Shown here in pieces: positions 7,313-15,385 of a stretch of 39,104 nt of DNA. The notes below the pieces were generated by a model. It had not been told where the DNA came from, did not search any database, and saw nothing but the letters and a program-made list of their open reading frames with translations. How positions within the stretch are numbered: the first letter of the stretch is position 1; the number at the start of each line of letters is the position of its first letter. Source of the stretch: Bacteroidales bacterium (lineage in GTDB: Bacteria > Bacteroidota > Bacteroidia > Bacteroidales > VadinHA17); assembly GCA_027028505.1 (NCBI GenBank), contig JALVJE010000067.1, forward strand, positions 1 through 39,104. The letters run 5' to 3'. The translations under genes were made by a program, and so were the position numbers.

Positions 7313-8662
7313 TCAGAGCCAGCCCAGACCGTTCATAAAAACCAGCGCGATGGCCAGAGGCGCTACAAAGCGTACCAGGAACATGAACACGGGCAGATAA
7401 GCAGTCCGGACCGATCCGTCGTTGGACAACTCGGCTTTCACCCTGCCGGGGCCCATGAACCACCCTACAAAGATCACGATGAAAAAGCCTCCCACCGGCA
7501 GCAGGATATTGGCTGTAGTAAAGTCGAGGATCCCGAAGAAATTCTGGTTCATCACATGCACGCCTCTGAACCAGCCCCACGAACCGGCAGCGAAAATACC
7601 CAGAATACCCACAGCCAGCGAGGCCAGCAAGGTCGCAGCTTTCCTGGAGATATTCAACTCTTCCGAGAAGAAGGCCACAATTACTTCCAGCACCGAGATG
7701 GTAGAAGTGAGGGCGGCAATGGCCAGCAACAGGAAGAAAATGATCGAGAAAATATACCCCCCCGGCATCTCCTGAAAGATCAGCGGGAGTGTCTTGAATA
7801 CAAGGCCGGTACCTTCGCCCGGTTCGATGCCGAATGCAAAAACGGCCGGGAAAATGGCGATTCCGGCCAGCACGGCAATGAGGGTATCGGCGAGGGTCAC
7901 GTTCAGGGCTGCATTGCCCAGCCTTTCCTTTTTATTGATATAGGATCCGTAAGTGATCAGGGTCCCCATACCGATACTCAGGGAGAAGAATCCCTGCCCC
8001 AGGGCCTCCAGGATGGTCTCGGCGGTGATCTTGGAAAAATCGGGCCGGAAAAGGAACTTCAATCCCTCAGCAGCCCCCGGCAGGGTGATGGCACGTATGT
8101 CCAGCACAATGATCAGGATGAACAGAAAGGGCATCAGGATCTTGGTGTATTTTTCGATCCCCTTGCGGATGCCGGACATGACGATCCAGGCCGTCATGAA
8201 CATAAAGATCAGGAACCAGAGGATGGGCCGGAAAGTGCCGCCGCGAAAGATATCGAACATGGCGGTGATCTCTGCGGAGGATTTTCCGCGGAAGCCGTTG
8301 AGGAGCGCCTGGTAAAGATATTCAAGGGTCCACCCGGCCACCACCGCGTAGAAAGCCAGGATCATAAAAGCGGCCGTGATCCCCATCAGGCCGACGAGAT
8401 ACCAGGGCCTCTCCGGCGCCAGACGGCGGAACGCCCCGTAAGGATTACGCTGTGTGCTGCGACCGATGGTAAACTCCGAGAGCATCACCGGAATACCGAC
8501 CATCGCCACCAGGATCAAATAGATCAACAGGAAGATACCGCCACCGTTCTCTCCCAGCACATAAGGGAAACGCCATATATTCCCCAATCCTATTGCCGAT
8601 CCTGCCGCCGCAGCGATCACTCCGAAACGACTGCCGAAACTATCCCTCTGTTCTGTTTGCAT
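7313..8662 (-). CDS. Sodium-dependent transporter, neurotransmitter:sodium symporter (SNF) family
   Basis: A 449-residue polytopic membrane protein with about 12 hydrophobic segments. The family signature in TM1, GVIAAAAGSAIGLGNIWRFPYVLGENGGG, contains the unwound Na+/substrate-binding stretch. LeuT-like transporters of this family couple Na+ to uptake of amino acids or related substrates; the substrate here cannot be read from sequence. ATG start with an HQ-free short N-terminus (MQTEQRDSFGSRFG). The gene is divergent from pyk, with a 257-bp spacer carrying a repeat element. Confidence 0.92.
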   Translation of the reverse strand: MQTEQRDSFGSRFGVIAAAAGSAIGLGNIWRFPYVLGENGGGIFLLIYLILVAMVGIPVMLSEFTIGRSTQRNPYGAFRRLAPERPWYLVGLMGITAAFMILAFYAVVAGWTLEYLYQALLNGFRGKSSAEITAMFDIFRGGTFRPILWFLIFMFMTAWIVMSGIRKGIEKYTKILMPFLFILIIVLDIRAITLPGAAEGLKFLFRPDFSKITAETILEALGQGFFSLSIGMGTLITYGSYINKKERLGNAALNVTLADTLIAVLAGIAIFPAVFAFGIEPGEGTGLVFKTLPLIFQEMPGGYIFSIIFFLLLAIAALTSTISVLEVIVAFFSEELNISRKAATLLASLAVGILGIFAAGSWGWFRGVHVMNQNFFGILDFTTANILLPVGGFFIVIFVGWFMGPGRVKAELSNDGSVRTAYLPVFMFLVRFVAPLAIALVFMNGLGWL

Positions 8663-8770
8663 GGTGTTTTATTTTGGGGGCGAAAATTCGTAAAAAACAA
8701 TTATTTATCCAAACCGGTCTGTCTTCGTGCGTAAAAAATTGGTGAAAAGTGCCGGTTGTGTTATCTTTAT

Positions 8771-8824
8771 CCCAGCTTACGCATTAGAAAGCCAGGTATG
8801 AGCTGAACGAATGCGTTAGCTGGG
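8771..8824 (+). repeat. REP-like hairpin element, copy A (diverged)
   Basis: Terminal arms CCCAGCTTACGCATT and AATGCGTTAGCTGGG form an imperfect inverted repeat with one mismatch. The GAGCTGAAC segment matches copies B (14587-14654) and C (33292-33359), while the loop has diverged. It lies between the divergent transporter and pyk genes and is followed at 8844 by a module shared with copy B. Confidence 0.75.
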
Positions 8825-8843
8825 ATCAACCCCTTTCAGCCAG

Positions 8844-8878
8844 GAAAAGCGCTTGCGATTTCCCATTGCTGATTTTGG
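8844..8878 (+). repeat. 35-bp module upstream of pyk, shared with the porT upstream region
   Basis: GAAAAGCGCTTGCGATTT followed by a segment ending ATTGCTGATTTTGG matches the reverse strand at 14489-14523 at 33 of 35 positions by eye. In both places it sits downstream of a REP-like hairpin and upstream of a gene in the same orientation (pyk here, porT there). TACTTTTT just after it resembles a -7 box, but no matching TTTG is present. Confidence 0.7.
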
Positions 8879-8919
8879 GTTTACTTTTTTTTAGATCGTA
8901 ATCCGTTAATCTTTCCGTC

Positions 8920-10356
8920 ATGAACAACTATCTCCTGAAAAAGACCAAGATCATAGCAACGCTGGGACCTGCTTCCACCGATCCCGGGACCATGAAAAAA
9001 ATGGTGCAGGAGGGGGTGAACATTTTTCGTCTCAATTTTTCTCACGGCACCCATGAGCAAAAAGCAGAAGAGATACGTACCATCAAAGAGCTGCGGAAAG
9101 AACTGGGCATTCCTTTGGGGATCCTGGCCGATCTGCAGGGGCCCAAGCTGCGTATCGGCAAGATAAAAGGAGGCACTGTTCTGCTGAAAGACGGAGAACT
9201 GATAGAGATCACCAACACCGAATGTGAGGGGGACGAGAAGAGGGTTTACATGAGCTACCGGGAGTTCGCCCGGGATGTAAAAAAGGGAGATGCCGTGCTC
9301 ATCGACGACGGCAAGATCAAGCTGGAGGTAACAGAGACCAATGGCAAGGATACGGTGGTAGCACGGGTGGTCCACGGAGGCCCACTCTCCTCCAATAAAG
9401 GGGTCAACCTGCCGCATACGGCCATTTCGCTCCCCAGTCTTACTGAGAAAGATCTGGAGGATGCCCGTTTCATTCTGGAGCAGGAGGTCGACTGGATCGC
9501 GCTCTCCTTTGTACGCAAACCGGAGGATGTGATCGATCTGCATGAGGTGATCCGGAAACATGGCGGCAGGAACCAGCCGTGGATCATCTCCAAGATCGAG
9601 AAGCCGGAGGCCCTGAAAAACCTGGACCAGATCATTGATCTGTCCAAAGGGATCATGGTCGCCCGCGGCGACCTGGGGGTGGAGGTGTCCTTCAGCCAGG
9701 TACCAATCATCCAGAAAGAGATCATACAAAAATGTATCGAGCAGGCCAAACCGGTGATCATTGCCACTCAGATGATGGAGAGCATGATCGAGAACTTCCG
9801 CCCCACCCGGGCGGAGGCCACAGATGTGGCCAATGCCGTGCTGGATGGTGGCGACTGTCTTATGCTCAGCGGAGAGACTTCCGTCGGGAAATATCCGGTG
9901 GAAGTGGTGACCAATATGCACGAGATCATCAGCTGGACAGAAGACCACGGGTTCCATTACCTGCAGGAACATCCGCCGGAAGAGGGCTTTCCCACTTTCC
10001 TGCCCGAATCGGTATGTTATCAGGCTACCAAAATGGCCTCACAGACCCACGCCGAAGCCATTATCACCTTTACCTATTCAGGGTCCACCGCGCTCTCCAT
10101 CGCCAGCCACCGGCCCAACGCACGCATCTTCGCTTTTACCAACAACAGAGAACTGATGAACAAGCTGGCCCTGATCTACAATGTTTATCCTTTTTATATG
10201 AATGAGGTGGAGAAGATCGAGGATGCCGTGCAGCAGTCTGTCCGGATACTCAAAGAAAAGGGATACCTCAAAGATGACCAGGTGGTGGTCCATGTCGGCA
10301 GCACCCCCATCAACCAGCGAGGGAAAACGAATGTGCTGAAATTAAGTTATATATAG
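8920..10356 (+). CDS. pyk: Pyruvate kinase
   Basis: A 478-residue pyruvate kinase converting phosphoenolpyruvate and ADP to pyruvate and ATP. Visible motifs: KIIATLGPAS at the N-terminus, RLNFSHG, ISKIEKPEALKNLDQII (catalytic Lys and metal-binding Glu), IMVARGDLGVEV, and the C-terminal domain with TFTYSGSTALSIASHRPNA. ATG start at MNNYLLKKTKII. The stop codon TAG is fused to a heptad array: its AG is the first two bases of the first heptad. The downstream neighbour is convergent. Confidence 0.97.
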   Translation: MNNYLLKKTKIIATLGPASTDPGTMKKMVQEGVNIFRLNFSHGTHEQKAEEIRTIKELRKELGIPLGILADLQGPKLRIGKIKGGTVLLKDGELIEITNTECEGDEKRVYMSYREFARDVKKGDAVLIDDGKIKLEVTETNGKDTVVARVVHGGPLSSNKGVNLPHTAISLPSLTEKDLEDARFILEQEVDWIALSFVRKPEDVIDLHEVIRKHGGRNQPWIISKIEKPEALKNLDQIIDLSKGIMVARGDLGVEVSFSQVPIIQKEIIQKCIEQAKPVIIATQMMESMIENFRPTRAEATDVANAVLDGGDCLMLSGETSVGKYPVEVVTNMHEIISWTEDHGFHYLQEHPPEEGFPTFLPESVCYQATKMASQTHAEAIITFTYSGSTALSIASHRPNARIFAFTNNRELMNKLALIYNVYPFYMNEVEKIEDAVQQSVRILKEKGYLKDDQVVVHVGSTPINQRGKTNVLKLSYI

Positions 10357-10438
10357 TTCAAAGTTCACGGTTCTCAGTTCTCAGTTCTCAGTTCTCAGTT
10401 CACAGTTCACAGTTCACAGTTCATAGTTCACAGTTCAA
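10355..10438 (+). repeat. Heptad array 1 (12 units) downstream of pyk
   Basis: Twelve uninterrupted 7-bp units of the form RGTTCNN (agttcaa, agttcac, ggttctc, agttctc x3, agttcac x3, agttcat, agttcac, agttcaa). The array begins inside the pyk stop codon. It lies between convergent pyk and the tamL-like gene. Confidence 0.92.
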
Positions 10439-10448
10439 GGTTTGTGAA

Positions 10449-10502
10449 TTCGAGCTTCGCCCTTCGAGCTTCCCCGCCCGGACGACTGTCCGGTCGGACG
10501 GG
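10449..10502. repeat. Short direct repeat plus GC-rich hairpin between pyk and the tamL-like gene
   Basis: TTCGAGCTTC occurs twice, 14 bp apart (two heptad lengths). It is followed by a hairpin with perfect stem CCGGAC/GTCCGG around GACT, extended by flanking CCCG/CGGG (10473-10502). There is no T-tract. It ends just before the stop codon of the convergent tamL-like gene. Confidence 0.6.
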
Positions 10503-10508
10503 AAACTT

Positions 10509-12857
10509 CTAGAACGGGTATCCTATCCCGATCTGCAGGGTCATGTCCTTGCGCCAGTTGTAGTGGCGGCCAAAGGGCACCCATTTGTCCCCTTCCGGGG
10601 CTCCGGGGTCCCTTAATTTAAATCCCAGGTCGGTACGGAAGATAAAGAATGAGAAGTCAAAACGCAGCCCGAAACCGGAGCCTATGGCAATATCATTAAA
10701 AAAATTACTGAACTGAAAAAGGGCTCCCGGCCGGTCATCCTCTTTTGTGATGGCCCAGATATTCCCCATATCCGTATAAAGAGCTCCTTCCAGGATCCAG
10801 AACATCTTAAAACGGTATTCCAGGTTCCATTCCAGTTTCATATCTGCCGTCTGGTTGTAAAAATTTGAATTCTCCGCGGTATAAGAACCGGGCCCCAGTG
10901 ACCGCACCTGCCAGGCCCTGATGTCGTTGGCCCCTCCCGAATAGTACTGTTTCTCAAAAGGCACGGCCTTAGAGTTCAGATAAGGCACTGCCACCCCGGC
11001 AAAGAAACGATAGGTCATCGAGGAGATCTTGTTCACCACGTTCGTATACCGGATATCTATATCCGTTTTCAGGTACTGGGCAAAATTAAGCCCGAAGATA
11101 CTGTAGCTTCCCGAGGTATCTGTACCGGCTTTGGCGATCTTGTACCCGGCATACAACAGGTTGCCGGCAGCTTCAATGTTGAAGCGAAAAAAAACATGAT
11201 CGGAGCTTCTGTTCAACAGTCCTTTGTTGAAGATATAACTGTAATTGGCTGCCGTTATGAAAACATCTTTGTAACTGTATGCCATGTAAGTGGTCGTATC
11301 CAGCTGTTCAAGGAAAGTCGAATCGATATATGGCAACTTTACCAGGTTCAGGCTCAGCGGGGAGAGTACCTGGGAGACATTCCTGGATGATTGCCACGAA
11401 TAGCCCATATGGGTAGTGAAGATTGTACGTGTGTAGTCAGGCCGCCGCTGATAATTATAGGTAACCCCCAGGGTTGTCTTGGGAGCGTATTTTTTCACAA
11501 AACGATCCTTGTTGAAGAAAGGCCCCAGGAACTTGCCGAAGACCAGATTGGCATTCAGATCGGTCATAACGATCCGCTTGAGCCCTTTTTTCTCCTGGGC
11601 AAGGGCTTCCAGCGACTGTTTGATCCCGATATTAAAATTCTCAGCCCCGTGGAAAAGGTTGCGATGTAAATAATTTAAGCTCAGGGCCGCCCCCATATTC
11701 CCCGACGAGTTGGTACCCTCCAGCTCGATGGTATAGGACTGCTGTTTCACCGGCGAGAGCTGCACATGACAGTCAAGCGGATGATACCCGGAGGTATCCT
11801 GCTCCTCATGAGGAGCTTCCGTGAAATAAACGTTCACGAACTTATACACGTTCAGGCCGGACAGGTGCTTGCGGGTCAGTTCCACATCTTCCAGGTTATA
11901 GGTCGTTCCGGGATAAATGTAATTCGATTGCAGGATCACCTTCTTCTTCAGATAATTGGAATCCTCCCGGGAGATAAAATAATATCCCTTCACAAAGGAA
12001 GTGTCCAGCGCCCGGAAATACTCGGATTGTTTTTCGATCGCTTTCTGCGGATCATAATCGACAAAAAAATAGACGTTCCTGATCTTATACCGGTAATGCG
12101 GTATCTCCATCACCTCAAGATCGGGCCCCTGTTTCAGTGCTTTCCCCACTATCACTGACACATCCAGAAGATGATCCCCCACGGTGGTATCCACCTCAAA
12201 GGTAACATAATCCTTGATGAAAGCATAGTATCCGGAGTCCCTGAAGATCTTTTCCAGATGGGAACGCTCCTGGTCCAGTTTCTCCACATTGAACACCTGA
12301 CCGGGCCGTACTTCCGCATGGATCGTATCGGCCAGCACCAGATCCCTTACCATTGAATCTTTCACTACGTACGTGACGCGCCGGACCCTGTAAGGTTTCC
12401 CGGTCCAGACCTCATAATAAACACGGGCCTTTTGTTTCTTTCTGTATTCGATGGAATCATCCACCACTGCCTGAAAATAGCCCCGTGATCCAACAAAGTT
12501 CCTGATCTGTAGAGAGGAATTCCTTACTTCGGCCGTATCGAGGATCACCGGTGCTTCTCCTGTTTTCCGGAGCCACTGATTGAATTTCTTCTGTTCATCG
12601 GGGCCTGACAGGTTATAAAGCCACAGGCCGAAACGCATACCGGCAAACCTTCTGTTGGGCTGTTGGGTGATATAACTCTTGATATCGTCGCGGGTAACCT
12701 CGCCCCCACCCTCCTTGTGCAGGACCACTCTGTTACCGGTGAGGAGATACTTCCCCTCGGGGACATACTTTACGGGGGAACAGGACGCCACCACCAGGGC
12801 CATCACCCCGGTGAGCCAGAGATAAAGATTTTTGCTATTTTTAATTGTTTTTTTCAA
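10509..12857 (-). CDS. TamL-like BamA-superfamily outer-membrane lipoprotein
   Basis: From a TTG at 12857 the product is 782 residues. A lipoprotein signal KKTIKNSKNLYLWLTGVMALVVASC has its lipobox Cys at about residue 26. POTRA-like repeats follow, then a C-terminal 16-strand Omp85/D15 barrel with YYSGGANDIRAWQVRSLGPGSY and a C-terminus ending IGIGYPF. Lipid-anchored BamA/TamA homologues in Bacteroidota are called TamL and are thought to act with TamB in envelope biogenesis. No tamB lies nearby. The ORF track start (TTG at 12896) coincides with a TATATTTG -7 box, so I moved the start downstream. Confidence 0.83.
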   Translation of the reverse strand: MKKTIKNSKNLYLWLTGVMALVVASCSPVKYVPEGKYLLTGNRVVLHKEGGGEVTRDDIKSYITQQPNRRFAGMRFGLWLYNLSGPDEQKKFNQWLRKTGEAPVILDTAEVRNSSLQIRNFVGSRGYFQAVVDDSIEYRKKQKARVYYEVWTGKPYRVRRVTYVVKDSMVRDLVLADTIHAEVRPGQVFNVEKLDQERSHLEKIFRDSGYYAFIKDYVTFEVDTTVGDHLLDVSVIVGKALKQGPDLEVMEIPHYRYKIRNVYFFVDYDPQKAIEKQSEYFRALDTSFVKGYYFISREDSNYLKKKVILQSNYIYPGTTYNLEDVELTRKHLSGLNVYKFVNVYFTEAPHEEQDTSGYHPLDCHVQLSPVKQQSYTIELEGTNSSGNMGAALSLNYLHRNLFHGAENFNIGIKQSLEALAQEKKGLKRIVMTDLNANLVFGKFLGPFFNKDRFVKKYAPKTTLGVTYNYQRRPDYTRTIFTTHMGYSWQSSRNVSQVLSPLSLNLVKLPYIDSTFLEQLDTTTYMAYSYKDVFITAANYSYIFNKGLLNRSSDHVFFRFNIEAAGNLLYAGYKIAKAGTDTSGSYSIFGLNFAQYLKTDIDIRYTNVVNKISSMTYRFFAGVAVPYLNSKAVPFEKQYYSGGANDIRAWQVRSLGPGSYTAENSNFYNQTADMKLEWNLEYRFKMFWILEGALYTDMGNIWAITKEDDRPGALFQFSNFFNDIAIGSGFGLRFDFSFFIFRTDLGFKLRDPGAPEGDKWVPFGRHYNWRKDMTLQIGIGYPF

Positions 12858-12893
12858 TGCCGCATCCTGCCCTGTTCCTGTTTGATAATAATA

Positions 12894-12901
12894 CAAATAT
12901 A
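12894..12901 (-). promoter_or_regulatory. Probable -7 element for the tamL-like gene
   Basis: The minus strand reads TATATTTG, a full match to TAnnTTTG. No TTTG lies at 19-21 nt spacing. Transcription would begin near 12887, which fits a start codon at 12857 but not one at 12896. Confidence 0.45.
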
Positions 12902-12946
12902 CACAGGCGAAATGAATCGGGAATATAACATTAACAGAATCATTGC

Positions 12947-13723
12947 ATGATCAGCAAAAATAAGATAAAATTAATACGTTTTTTGGGTACGAAGAAATAC
13001 CGGGATGAGCAGGGGCTTTTTGTGGCCGAAGGGGACAAGATCGTTGCCGACCTGCTGCAGGCTGAAGGATGGGATGTCAGGTACCTCTTTGGGAAAAAAG
13101 AATGGATCAGGAAGTTAACCCCCCGGGAACGGGAAAAGGCAGGGGAGATCATAGAGGTCAGTTATGAGGAACTCCGGAAGATCTCCTACATGAAGAGCCC
13201 CCACAATGTGCTGGCGCTGGTGTCCCTGCCTGCCTGGCAGATGCCGGACGTACCGCCTGCCGGAGAGCTGACACTGGCCCTGGAGAACATACAGGACCCC
13301 GGCAACCTGGGAACCATCATACGGACGGCCAACTGGTTCGGCATACGGCACATCTTCTGCTCACCGGGAAGTGTGGATATCTTTAACCCCAAAGTGGTGC
13401 AGGCCTCCATGGGGGCTTTCATACATACGGCCGTTCACTACACCGCTCTGGACAGGCTGATCACCGGAACTACGGAGGCAGACATACCGGTCTACGGCAC
13501 TTTCCTGGAGGGTCGCTCCCTCTATACGACCGATCTGAAAGAAAATGGTCTGATCGTCTTTGGGAATGAATCCAAAGGGATCTCTCCCTCTCTTGAGGAG
13601 ATGATCCCCGAAAAGATCTTCATCCCTCCCTTCCCTGATCACAGGAAAGCGACCAACTCTCTCAACATCTCCTCCTCCACGGCGATCGTATGCGCAGAGT
13701 TCAGAAGAAGAAAGGTCCGGTAA
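12947..13723 (+). CDS. RNA 2'-O-methyltransferase, SpoU/TrmH family
   Basis: A 258-residue SPOUT methyltransferase. The N-terminal substrate-binding domain (about residues 1-90) is followed by the SpoU catalytic domain with its three motifs: LALENIQDPGNLGTIIRTANWFG (motif 1), IVFGNESKGISPSLEEM (motif 2) and NSLNISSSTAIVCAEFRRR (motif 3). It uses S-adenosylmethionine to methylate a ribose in rRNA or tRNA; the exact target cannot be assigned. ATG start MISKNKIKLIRFLGTKKYR. Divergent from the tamL-like gene (short shared promoter region) and convergent with porT, leaving only 2 nt between stops. Confidence 0.9.
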   Translation: MISKNKIKLIRFLGTKKYRDEQGLFVAEGDKIVADLLQAEGWDVRYLFGKKEWIRKLTPREREKAGEIIEVSYEELRKISYMKSPHNVLALVSLPAWQMPDVPPAGELTLALENIQDPGNLGTIIRTANWFGIRHIFCSPGSVDIFNPKVVQASMGAFIHTAVHYTALDRLITGTTEADIPVYGTFLEGRSLYTTDLKENGLIVFGNESKGISPSLEEMIPEKIFIPPFPDHRKATNSLNISSSTAIVCAEFRRRKVR

Positions 13724-13725
13724 AA

Positions 13726-14430
13726 CTACTCAAAATGGAAAGAGAGCACCCAGATCTGGGAGCGTAGACGCTGCAAGGCATTGACATACTCAGGATGTTC
13801 GGAGGCCGGATCCGTCACCAGGATATTGCGGAAGCCCGTCGAGACCTTCAACTCCGCTGAAAACTTAAAATAAGGCAGATAAAAATCTATGCCGAACCCC
13901 TCCTCATGGTACAGGTCCGATTGATGCAGCCGGAGATAGACCCCCTTCTCCGGATTGTACTTCCGGCGGGCAGCCATATCCATCCTGTAATTGACCCCCG
14001 CGATGAGGTAAGGCCTGAAATTATTGATCCTTTTGGCTTTATATTTTAATAGCAGAGGGAACTCTATGAAAGCTGATTCAATCTTCTGCTTGCCATACAT
14101 TATCCCTTCCGGCTTGTAATAATAAATATCGCGCTGCCCGAAGCTCAGGCCGGGGAGGAAACGCAGGTCCAGATATTTCATGAGCCGCAGGTTGGTCACC
14201 ATGGAGACATTGAAACCCGGCAACAACTCGTTCACATTGGCAAAAAGTGTGTCCGTGTTCTCAGGCACATTTTTATTGGCCACAAAAAAATCCATGGTAT
14301 TGAGCCCCAGGGTAAAACCAAAATGAATGGTCTTGGTATCCACTTTCTGGTAATATTTCACCTTCTGTTTCTGAGCAAAAAGGGAAAGCCCCAGGAGGGA
14401 GACAAGCAATATGAGAAAGGATCTCTTCAA
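13726..14430 (-). CDS. porT: Type IX secretion system outer-membrane protein PorT/SprT
   Basis: A 234-residue outer-membrane beta-barrel protein. The signal peptide RSFLILLVSLLGLSLFAQ precedes a barrel with PorT-family landmarks: FGFTLGLNTMDF, ESAFIEFPLLLKYKAKRINNFRPYLIAGVNYRMD, GFGIDFYLPYFKFSAELK, and an aromatic C-terminus (WVLSFHFE). PorT is required for T9SS secretion. The ubiE-porT neighbourhood is conserved in Bacteroidota. The only start after the upstream in-frame TAA is TTG. The two sorting-domain proteins in this window are natural clients of the system. Confidence 0.88.
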   Translation of the reverse strand: MKRSFLILLVSLLGLSLFAQKQKVKYYQKVDTKTIHFGFTLGLNTMDFFVANKNVPENTDTLFANVNELLPGFNVSMVTNLRLMKYLDLRFLPGLSFGQRDIYYYKPEGIMYGKQKIESAFIEFPLLLKYKAKRINNFRPYLIAGVNYRMDMAARRKYNPEKGVYLRLHQSDLYHEEGFGIDFYLPYFKFSAELKVSTGFRNILVTDPASEHPEYVNALQRLRSQIWVLSFHFE

Positions 14431-14488
14431 ATGGCAACCGGTTTACTTCAATAAACTGTGATCCCGTAAAAATAGTATAAAATTTAAT

Positions 14489-14523
14489 CCAAAATCAGCA
14501 ATAGAAAATCGCAAGCGCTTTTC
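14489..14523 (-). repeat. 35-bp module upstream of porT, shared with the pyk upstream region
   Basis: On the minus strand this repeats the 8844-8878 module with two differences. Here the flanks complete a perfect 9-bp inverted repeat, ATCAGCAAT and ATTGCTGAT, enclosing GAAAAGCGCTTGCG. It lies about 60 nt upstream of the porT start. Confidence 0.7.
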
Positions 14524-14586
14524 ATTGCTGATCGATTAAGGATTTCATCGGTTTTGGTTATTCACCAAAACCGTGAACTCCTAGAT

Positions 14587-14654
14587 CGGGGTTTACCCCA
14601 GCTAACGCATTAGTTCAGCTATTTTTTAGCTTCCTAATGCGTAATCCGGGTTTA
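14587..14654 (-). repeat. REP-like hairpin element, copy B, at the ubiE 3' end
   Basis: A 68-bp element. On the minus strand it starts TAAACCCGGATTACGC and matches copy C at 65 of 68 positions by eye. It folds as TTACGCATTA pairing with TAATGCGTTA (one mismatch) around an inner AGCTA/TAGCT stem. It overlaps the last codons of ubiE and supplies the TGA stop. Confidence 0.85.
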
Positions 14655-15382
14655 ATTTTTTTTTCCCCGAAATAAGCGGCCACGATCCCTCCGGTATAGG
14701 TTTGAAACCTGCACCCTCTGAAACCGCACCGTTCCATGATCTCCAGGAAGTCTTCGCGCTGTGGGAATCTTTCTATGGAGGCAGGCAGATAGGTATAGGC
14801 ATATTTATCACCGGAGAAAAGTTTCCCGGCCCAGGGTAACAGATGAAAAAGATAAAAGGAGTAGAGCGCTTTCAACGGTTGACGGGCAGGTTTGGAGAAC
14901 TCCAGAATAGCGGTTATCCCGCCCGGATGCAACACCCGCAACATCTCTTTGAGACCCTTCTCCAGGTCGGTATAGTTACGCACCCCGAAAGCCACGGTAA
15001 CGGCATCGAAAGTGTTGTCTTCGAAAGGTATCTCCTCGGCCCTGCCTGCAATGAACTTTACAGATCCTTCCTTGCCTTTTTTTCTCATCTTCTTCCTGCC
15101 GGCTTCCATCATCTTTTCCGACACGTCCATGCCTGTCACCCGGCAGTCGCAGGCTTTCAGCACGGAAAGGGCCAGATCGCCTGTGCCGGTCGCCACATCC
15201 AGCACATGATCACCATCCTTCAGTCCGGCGGCACGGATCAGTTTTTTTCGCCACCGGCGGTCGATGCCCAGCGAAAGAAAATGGTTCAGAAAATCATACC
15301 AGCCCGCAATGCGGTCAAACATGTTCTGTACATGCTCCCCTTTTTTTTCGAGGATCTCCTGCGTCTTATCCTGGGTAGCCAC
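14615..15382 (-). CDS. ubiE: Demethylmenaquinone methyltransferase (UbiE/MenG)
   Basis: A 255-residue class I SAM methyltransferase that methylates demethylmenaquinone in the last step of menaquinone synthesis. Motifs: the N-terminal HVQNMFDRIAGWYDFLNHFLSLGID, SAM-binding VLDVATGTGDLAL, and the UbiE signatures VAFGVRNYTDLEKGL and GGITAILEFSKP. GTG start 3 nt after the purL stop, so the two are cotranscribed. The natural family C-terminus is expected near GGIVAAYFGEKK. The following IKPGLRIRKLKNS is encoded by the REP-like element, a short likely non-functional extension. Confidence 0.93.
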   Translation of the reverse strand: MATQDKTQEILEKKGEHVQNMFDRIAGWYDFLNHFLSLGIDRRWRKKLIRAAGLKDGDHVLDVATGTGDLALSVLKACDCRVTGMDVSEKMMEAGRKKMRKKGKEGSVKFIAGRAEEIPFEDNTFDAVTVAFGVRNYTDLEKGLKEMLRVLHPGGITAILEFSKPARQPLKALYSFYLFHLLPWAGKLFSGDKYAYTYLPASIERFPQREDFLEIMERCGFRGCRFQTYTGGIVAAYFGEKKIKPGLRIRKLKNS

Positions 15383-15385
15383 GGA

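Noticed and set aside
7202-8734. 510-residue plus-strand ORF
   Set aside because: Antisense shadow of the sodium symporter; the composition is His/Gln/Arg/Gly-rich as expected for a reversed membrane-protein frame, with no domain.
8881-9972. 363-residue minus-strand ORF
   Set aside because: Antisense shadow of pyk; no domain or signal.
10473-10502. Intrinsic terminator after pyk
   Set aside because: The hairpin is good but no T-tract follows on either strand, so it is recorded as a repeat.
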